Source: an uncultured Pseudorhodobacter sp.
GTDB lineage: Bacteria > Pseudomonadota > Alphaproteobacteria > Rhodobacterales > Rhodobacteraceae
Direction of reading: 5' to 3'
DNA length: 19,395 nucleotides
Assembly (NCBI GenBank): GCA_945957495.1
Contig: CAMFLG010000010.1
Span: 1 to 19,395 of the forward strand
The notes under the pieces are model-generated. The model worked only from the letters and a program-made list of their open reading frames with translations, did no database searches and was not told the origin of the DNA. Numbering within the stretch: the stretch's first letter is position 1; each line of letters opens with the position of its first letter. This document shows, piece by piece, positions 14,401-19,395 of the stretch. The position numbers and the translations under genes were made by a program.

Positions 14401-16392
14401 ATGCCGACTCCTACGCTTGACGGTCCAGTTGTTACAATTCCTTCTAATTTGCCGCAATACGACACCGCTTTCGCGCCCCTGTCGGGCGGCAGGTCCGTCC
14501 TAAGCTATGCAGACCAATTCTACAGCGTCGACGGCGATCCCGCGCATGTCTTTGTTACTTTGGTAAATTCCGCAACCGGCCAGACCTCGGAACCTGTCCA
14601 GCTTTCGGCTGCAGGGATGGAAGATCAGATCACTGTGACCGATTTGGCAGATGGTCGTTTTTTAGTTGGTTGGCGGACCCTGACCGGAGGCGTCAGCAAC
14701 ATCAAGGGCAGAATATTCAATCCAGACGGCACTGCCGCAGGAAACGGATTTGCGATTTCAAGCCCGCATACCTATTGGCTATATAAGACCGAATTCATCA
14801 CCCTGGCAGATGGTCGTGTTCTTGCCACATGGCACGATGGTGGGGACTATTTCTCCAATGTCCCTCAACGCCTGAACGCACAATTTCTATCTGCTGACGG
14901 GCAGAAGATAGGTGATAATTTTACCATTGCGTCAGATCGGACGTCTATTGATTTCTTCCCGAGAATTTCGGCATTGGCACAAGGTGGGGCGGTAATCGCC
15001 TGGTCCTACCAAAGCACGGACAGCAATCGGATCAACATAAAGATCGTTGACGACACCGGAATTGCGCAGGCTTTGCCGATTGTGCTGAAATCCGCGACGT
15101 TGACTTCGAACTACATGTTTACACCGGGCTTGAACCATTTCTCGATCACCGGATTGAAGGATGGCAATTTCATTGTTGCCTGGTCGGAAACCAGTGGAAC
15201 CGGCGGTGATGTGGATTCCACCTCGATCCATGCGCAGATCTTCGGCAAGGATGGCGTAACATCGGGCGGCCAATTCCTGATGAATACGTCAACCACCGGA
15301 TCTCAGAATAATGTCAATGTGCTCGCGCTGGACAACGGCGGCTTCGTTGCTGTCTGGACGGATTCAACGGGCAACCTCATCACGGCTGCAAAAGGGCAAT
15401 TCTTTCTGGCCGACGGCACGAAATCCGGTGACGAGTTTGTTGTTGCTGCGAACGGTCAGGTCGGAGATCTCTATGGGTTTGACGGTTTCAAGCTTTCACA
15501 GATGGACTCGGCTCACATCGTTGTCGATTGGTTCAACTCCACAAGCCGGTATCAGATCATAGATACGCATTTCACTTTGCTTCAAACCGGAACGGACGCA
15601 AATGATGCGATGAAGGGCACGCTGCTGAACGACACCATTCATGGCGGCATCGGCGATGATACGATCACCGGAAATACTGGCAATGACGCGCTTTTTGGCG
15701 ACGTTGGGAACGACAGCATCAGTGGTGCCGACGGGGGCGACAGCATCGCAGGCGGGGAAGGCAATGATGTTGTCTATGGCGGGGTTGGCGATGACCGGAT
15801 GTTCGGCGAGGCCGGAGATGACAGCCTCAGGGGCGATGAGAACAACGACTTTCTGAGTGGCGGCGATGGGAATGACACCCTGGACGGTGGCGCGGGCAGG
15901 GATAATCTGTTTGGCGCGGGTGGGAATGATCTGCTTGACGGCCGGGGCGGCAAAGACCTGATCTATGCTGCCGACGGGAATGATACTTTGAACGGTGGCG
16001 GAGGTTCTGACGCGCTGTTTGGCGGTTTGGGCAAGGACAAGCTTGACGGCGGGAATGGCAACGATGAATTGACGGGTGGCGCTGACAAGGACTGGATGTC
16101 CGGGGGCGCGGGCGAAGACAGTTTCGTTTTCAAGGCCGCAACGGATTCAGCTGTTGGCCCGAATGCAGACGTGATCTACGATTTCACCCATCTGAGTGAC
16201 CACATCGTGCTGACGGCATTTATGGCTGGTGGCAGTTTTATCGACGATGCCGCATTCAGTGCGCCAGGTCAGGTCAGATACGACGGCGCGACCGGCATCG
16301 TGTCGGCGGATGTAAATGGCGACGGCAACGCCGATTGGCAGGTCATATTGCACAACAAACCGGTGCTGAGCGCCGCTGACTTCATCTTCTGA
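14401..16392 (+). CDS. RTX calcium-binding protein with N-terminal beta-propeller-like repeats
   Basis: A 663-residue acidic protein expected to be exported by a type I secretion system. Residues about 25-396 contain seven degenerate repeats of 53-60 residues with the core L-x-D/G-G-x-F-x-V-x-W (Trp at 91, 144, 201, 261, 319, 377) and a trailing strand ending in a DG turn, suggesting a seven-bladed beta-propeller. Residues 397-576 are 20 uninterrupted nonapeptides of the GGxGxDxUx type, which bind calcium in a parallel beta-roll. The C-terminus (FVFKAATDSAVGPNADVIYDF..., ending AADFIF) resembles the serralysin/M10 C-terminal secretion module. There is no signal peptide and no enzymatic motif. 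GAGGG lies only three bases before the ATG. The propeller half is less GC-rich than its neighbours. No secretion ABC transporter is in the window. Adhesin or matrix protein is a guess. Confidence 0.93.
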   Translation: MPTPTLDGPVVTIPSNLPQYDTAFAPLSGGRSVLSYADQFYSVDGDPAHVFVTLVNSATGQTSEPVQLSAAGMEDQITVTDLADGRFLVGWRTLTGGVSNIKGRIFNPDGTAAGNGFAISSPHTYWLYKTEFITLADGRVLATWHDGGDYFSNVPQRLNAQFLSADGQKIGDNFTIASDRTSIDFFPRISALAQGGAVIAWSYQSTDSNRINIKIVDDTGIAQALPIVLKSATLTSNYMFTPGLNHFSITGLKDGNFIVAWSETSGTGGDVDSTSIHAQIFGKDGVTSGGQFLMNTSTTGSQNNVNVLALDNGGFVAVWTDSTGNLITAAKGQFFLADGTKSGDEFVVAANGQVGDLYGFDGFKLSQMDSAHIVVDWFNSTSRYQIIDTHFTLLQTGTDANDAMKGTLLNDTIHGGIGDDTITGNTGNDALFGDVGNDSISGADGGDSIAGGEGNDVVYGGVGDDRMFGEAGDDSLRGDENNDFLSGGDGNDTLDGGAGRDNLFGAGGNDLLDGRGGKDLIYAADGNDTLNGGGGSDALFGGLGKDKLDGGNGNDELTGGADKDWMSGGAGEDSFVFKAATDSAVGPNADVIYDFTHLSDHIVLTAFMAGGSFIDDAAFSAPGQVRYDGATGIVSADVNGDGNADWQVILHNKPVLSAADFIF

Positions 16393-16454
16393 ACTTGGGT
16401 GCGGAGGCGCGCGTGGCACCGCAGCACATTGCTCGTGCGAACTCGGAACGGTGG

Positions 16455-17957
16455 TCACGCAGACTGCCACAGGTGCAAGGGCGACATGCGCGGGCTTTTC
16501 TTGGATTGGTGGCGGTCCATCCGGGTCAGGATGCCGCGCAGGAAGGCCATCGCCTCGACCACATGCGGGCCCTTGTTCATCATCACGCATTCGGCGCGCT
16601 GGCTCATCGCGGCGTCGGTGATTTCGGCGCGGGTGGCCTGACCCTCTTTCACCATGGTTTCCAGCACTTGCGTCGCCCAGACCACCGGCACCTGCGCCGC
16701 CTCACACAGCCACAGGATTTCTTCCTGAATCTCGGACAGACGCTCAAAACCGATCTCCACCGCCAGATCGCCGCGCGCGATCATCACGCCCACGGGCACG
16801 CTGCCGCCTGCCTCGACAATCAGGTCGGGCAGGTTTTGCAGGCCCAAGGGCGTTTCGATCTTCAGCACGATAGCGGGCAGGGCCGCACCCGGGGCGGCCC
16901 GGCTGCGCATGGCGGCGATCAGGGCCTGCACATCCTCCACGGTCTGCACGAAGGAAAACGACACCACATCGGCGTGACCCACCACGAAATCCAGCGCCGC
17001 CAGATCGTCTTGGGTCAGCGCCGCCACCCGCAGGTTCGATCCGGGCAGGTTGACCCCCTTTTCCACCCTGATCTTGCCGCCCTTTTCCGGCGCGCGTGTC
17101 ACCGTCAGTTCCGCCAGACCCAGGGACAGGTCATCGACCTTGGCCCAGATCCTGCCATCGTCAATCGACACCACAGAGCCCACCTGCAACGCCTCGACCA
17201 GCGCGTCATGGCTTAGCATGGCGCTGAACAGATGCTTGGGCGCATCGGTCAGGTTCTGCACCAGCGCAAAGCGGTCGCCGGGGTGGAAGGACCGCTTCTC
17301 GCCGCCGGCCTTCTTGCCCGCCGCAAGCGCCGTCACGCGGAATTTCGGCCCGCCCAGATCCATCGACACCGGGAATTTGCGGCCCGACTCTGCCTCAATC
17401 GCGCGGATGCTGGCGATCATGGCACCCCAGATTTCGGCATCATCATGCGCGCAGTTGATGCGAAAGCAATCCACGCCTGCGGCAATCAGCCCGCCGATCA
17501 GCGCGCCGCCATCCGTGCCCGCCCCTGATGGCAGCGTGACCATGACGCGGGTGCGCGGATCATCCGCCTCTTGCGCGCCAAACAGCGCATCGCGGCGGGC
17601 CAGCAGCACAGAGTCGCCCGCCTCGAACGCCGCGGGATCGGGGTAGTCCTGCGCGCCCTGCCCGGCGATGCGCGACAGCGCCGCAATCACCGCCTTGACC
17701 GAGGCACCAACATGTGCGTCCAGCCGCCCCAGCGTGGACAGGCCCAGCGTGGACAAGGGCGCCTGCAGATCCGACAGGTCGGTCGCCCGCAGCGCCAGCC
17801 ATTGCGCCAGATTGCTGGCCGAGGCGACAAACTCTGCCCGTTCGATCCGGGGCAGCCAGTCTTGCAGCCGGGCCGCCGCCTGCGTGGCGATCTGGTCCTG
17901 CAGGCGCGTCATCTGCGCCAGAAGGTGGTTGGCCCGCAGTTGGGGATCGGTTTGCAT
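16455..17957 (-). CDS. pyk: Non-canonical pyruvate kinase (no C-terminal domain)
   Basis: Transfers phosphate from phosphoenolpyruvate to ADP in glycolysis. The pyruvate kinase barrel occupies about 136-480 of 500 residues: VMVTLPSGAGTDG (138-150) and CFRINCAH (164-171, Arg166/Asn168), MDLGGPKFR (199-207), GVNLPGSNLR (301-310), KIETPLGL with catalytic Lys366 and Glu368, MIARGDLAVE (392-401), WATQVLETM and TRAEITDAA (427-450). Differences from the usual enzyme: an extra N-terminal helical region of about 135 residues, and no C-terminal allosteric domain. The start at MQTDPQL has GGAG seven bases upstream, better than the ATG seven codons before. It is convergent with the RTX gene (62-base gap, nothing evident in it) and divergent from lysC. 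Catalytic residues look intact, so activity is likely, probably without the usual sugar-phosphate regulation. Confidence 0.9.
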   Translation of the reverse strand: MQTDPQLRANHLLAQMTRLQDQIATQAAARLQDWLPRIERAEFVASASNLAQWLALRATDLSDLQAPLSTLGLSTLGRLDAHVGASVKAVIAALSRIAGQGAQDYPDPAAFEAGDSVLLARRDALFGAQEADDPRTRVMVTLPSGAGTDGGALIGGLIAAGVDCFRINCAHDDAEIWGAMIASIRAIEAESGRKFPVSMDLGGPKFRVTALAAGKKAGGEKRSFHPGDRFALVQNLTDAPKHLFSAMLSHDALVEALQVGSVVSIDDGRIWAKVDDLSLGLAELTVTRAPEKGGKIRVEKGVNLPGSNLRVAALTQDDLAALDFVVGHADVVSFSFVQTVEDVQALIAAMRSRAAPGAALPAIVLKIETPLGLQNLPDLIVEAGGSVPVGVMIARGDLAVEIGFERLSEIQEEILWLCEAAQVPVVWATQVLETMVKEGQATRAEITDAAMSQRAECVMMNKGPHVVEAMAFLRGILTRMDRHQSKKSPRMSPLHLWQSA

Positions 17958-18084
17958 GTGACGGCTCCTCGGGTGCATCAGCGATTGGTCTATGCCGCCT
18001 GCGCTACACCAGATTTGCGATGGATCAATGAAGGTCGCGGTGTCACCAAAACTTCATATTGCGCAAAGGCCGCACGGCCAGTGC

Positions 18085-18112
18085 TTGCCCCCGCCCCCGC
18101 ATCTGTTATGAA
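18085..18112 (+). promoter_or_regulatory. Possible lysC promoter
   Basis: TTGCCC (18085-18090) and TATGAA (18107-18112) are 16 bases apart and lie about 40 bases upstream of the lysC ATG, in the 195-base divergent gap between pyk and lysC. Spacing is acceptable but both hexamers are imperfect. No riboswitch or leader peptide was recognised in the gap. Confidence 0.35.
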
Positions 18113-18152
18113 GCAGCCGATTTTGGACGGGCTTTCGGCAAAGGGCTGAACC

Positions 18153-19395
18153 ATGCCACTTTTGGTAATGAAATTCGGAGGCACTTCGGTGGCCGACCTC
18201 GCGCGCATCGAGAATGCCGCGAAAAAGGTCAAGGCCGAGGTGGAGCGTGGCTATGACGTGATCGTCATCGTGTCGGCCATGTCGGGCGAAACCAACAAGC
18301 TGGTGGGTTTTGTCGAAGGCACCTCCAAGCTATATGACGCCCGCGAATATGACGCGGTCGTTGCCAGTGGCGAGAATGTGACCGCCGGGCTGATGGCGTT
18401 GCGCCTGCAGGAAATGGATATTCCCGCCCGCAGTTGGCAGGGCTGGCAGGTGCCGATCAACACCACCTCGGCGCATTCCAGCGCGCGCTTTGTGTCGATC
18501 CCGCGCGCCAACATTGACGCCAAGTTCGCCGAAGGTTTCAAGGTGGCGGTCGTTGCCGGGTTCCAGGGCGTGTCAGCCGAAGGCCGCATCACCACGCTAG
18601 GCCGCGGCGGGTCTGACACCACCGCCGTCGCCTTTGCCGCCGCCTTTGGGGCTGAACGTTGCGACATCTACACCGATGTCGACGGCGTCTACACCACCGA
18701 CCCGCGCATCACCAAGAAGGCGCGCAAGCTGGACAAGATCGCGTTTGAAGAGATGCTGGAACTGGCATCCCTGGGTGCGAAAGTGCTGCAAACCCGGTCG
18801 GTTGAACTGGCGATGCGCTACAAGGTGCGCCTTAGGGTGCTGTCCTCGTTCGAGGATACCGACGAAAACTCTGGAACGCTTGTCTGCGACGAGGATGAAA
18901 TCATGGAATCGAAAGTTGTTTCTGGCGTCGCCTACAGCCGGGATGAGGCGAAAGTGACCCTTTTGCGCGTCGAGGACCGCCCCGGCATCGCCGCCGCGAT
19001 CTTTGGTCCGCTGGCCGAGGCCGGGGTGAACGTCGATATGATCGTGCAGAACATTTCCGAGGTGGAGGCCGGCAGCGGCAAGGGCGCCACCACCGACATG
19101 ACCTTTTCCTGCCCGACCAATCAGGTCGCCCGCGCGCAAAAGGCGATGGAGGATGCGGTGGCATCCGGCACGATCACCTATGATGATCTGATCGTCGATG
19201 CAGAGGTGGCCAAGATTTCGGTGGTGGGCATCGGTATGCGCAGCCATGCCGGGGTGGCCGCCAAGATGTTCGAGGCGCTGTCGAAAGAGAACGTCAACAT
19301 CAAGGTCATCGCCACGTCCGAGATCAAGATCTCGGTCCTGATCGACCGCAAATATATGGAACTGGCCGTACAGGCGCTGCACGACGCCTTTGATC
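18153..19395 (+). CDS. lysC: Aspartate kinase (3' end cut by window edge)
   Basis: Phosphorylates L-aspartate at the entry of the lysine, threonine, methionine and diaminopimelate pathways. 414 codons are present, about the full length of an alphaproteobacterial monofunctional enzyme, so only the last few residues can be missing. The kinase domain has KFGGTSV at 7-13, VSAMSGETNKL at 40-50, and GRGGSDTTAVAFAAA at 150-164; DVDGVYTTDPR at 175-185 is the usual nucleotide-site loop. Two ACT domains follow: one begins near VTLLRVEDRPGIAAAIF (268-284) and one near ISVVGIGMRSHAGVAAKMF (355-373), the region that normally senses lysine/threonine. The start at MPLLVMKFGG is the usual one; the ribosome site is weak (AAGGG eight or so bases upstream). 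Confidence 0.97.
   Translation, partial: MPLLVMKFGGTSVADLARIENAAKKVKAEVERGYDVIVIVSAMSGETNKLVGFVEGTSKLYDAREYDAVVASGENVTAGLMALRLQEMDIPARSWQGWQVPINTTSAHSSARFVSIPRANIDAKFAEGFKVAVVAGFQGVSAEGRITTLGRGGSDTTAVAFAAAFGAERCDIYTDVDGVYTTDPRITKKARKLDKIAFEEMLELASLGAKVLQTRSVELAMRYKVRLRVLSSFEDTDENSGTLVCDEDEIMESKVVSGVAYSRDEAKVTLLRVEDRPGIAAAIFGPLAEAGVNVDMIVQNISEVEAGSGKGATTDMTFSCPTNQVARAQKAMEDAVASGTITYDDLIVDAEVAKISVVGIGMRSHAGVAAKMFEALSKENVNIKVIATSEIKISVLIDRKYMELAVQALHDAFD

Noticed and set aside
17958..18152. Lysine riboswitch or leader peptide before lysC
   Set aside because: No conserved lysine-aptamer core, no run of Lys/Thr codons in a short ORF, and no attenuator hairpin with T-run.

Overview
The window reads as chromosomal DNA of a high-GC alphaproteobacterium, most likely a member of the Rhodobacteraceae/Paracoccaceae. 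The reasons are the gene families (alphaproteobacterial GlyQ followed by a small TM protein, FolE2 with the long CPCS-to-HSQRS insert, FtsY with a very short N-terminal A domain), a SAM-II type riboswitch in front of metZ, and dense gene packing with many ATGA/GTGA overlaps. Most of it is housekeeping; accessory-looking genes are scattered singly among the core genes.

Layout. 1-1027 (minus): glyQ, overlapping by 4 bases the start of a small membrane protein that leaves the left edge. 1175-2908 (plus): an exported SPOR-like/peptidoglycan-binding/trypsin-fold protein whose protease triad looks broken. 2959-7196 (minus): folE2, metZ with its riboswitch, the septation protein YciB and the SRP receptor FtsY. 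7342-8813 (plus): an AlkB-type membrane di-iron hydroxylase overlapping a small secreted Cys-containing protein. 8958-11159 (minus): exonuclease VII large subunit, preceded without any gap by a membrane protein with a glycine/cysteine tail. 11223-13172 (plus): purD and a TTG-started hypothetical gene of visibly lower GC. 13330-14229 (plus): a bestrophin-family channel. 14401-16392 (plus): an RTX protein with a predicted seven-bladed beta-propeller and 20 nonapeptide repeats. 16455-17957 (minus): a non-canonical pyruvate kinase. 18153-19395 (plus): aspartate kinase lysC, running off the right edge almost complete.

How it fits together. metZ (homocysteine synthesis) and lysC (aspartate-family entry step) belong to the same amino-acid pathway, and metZ has a complete-looking SAM-sensing leader: promoter, SAM-II aptamer beginning at the predicted +1, and an intrinsic terminator whose 5' arm/loop can pair with the conserved 3' strand of the aptamer. 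FtsY and YciB form a membrane-biogenesis pair. PurD, GlyQ, FolE2 and XseA are independent housekeeping functions. No rRNA, tRNA, insertion sequence, CRISPR array or prophage was seen. No gap between genes exceeds 300 bases; the longest (145-195 bases) are described with their neighbours.

I did not find an obvious multi-gene novel system. The best leads are the metZ riboswitch architecture, a long inverted repeat bracketing the folE2 promoter, the apparently inactive protease-fold protein, and the small uncharacterised genes coupled to alkB, xseA and purD.
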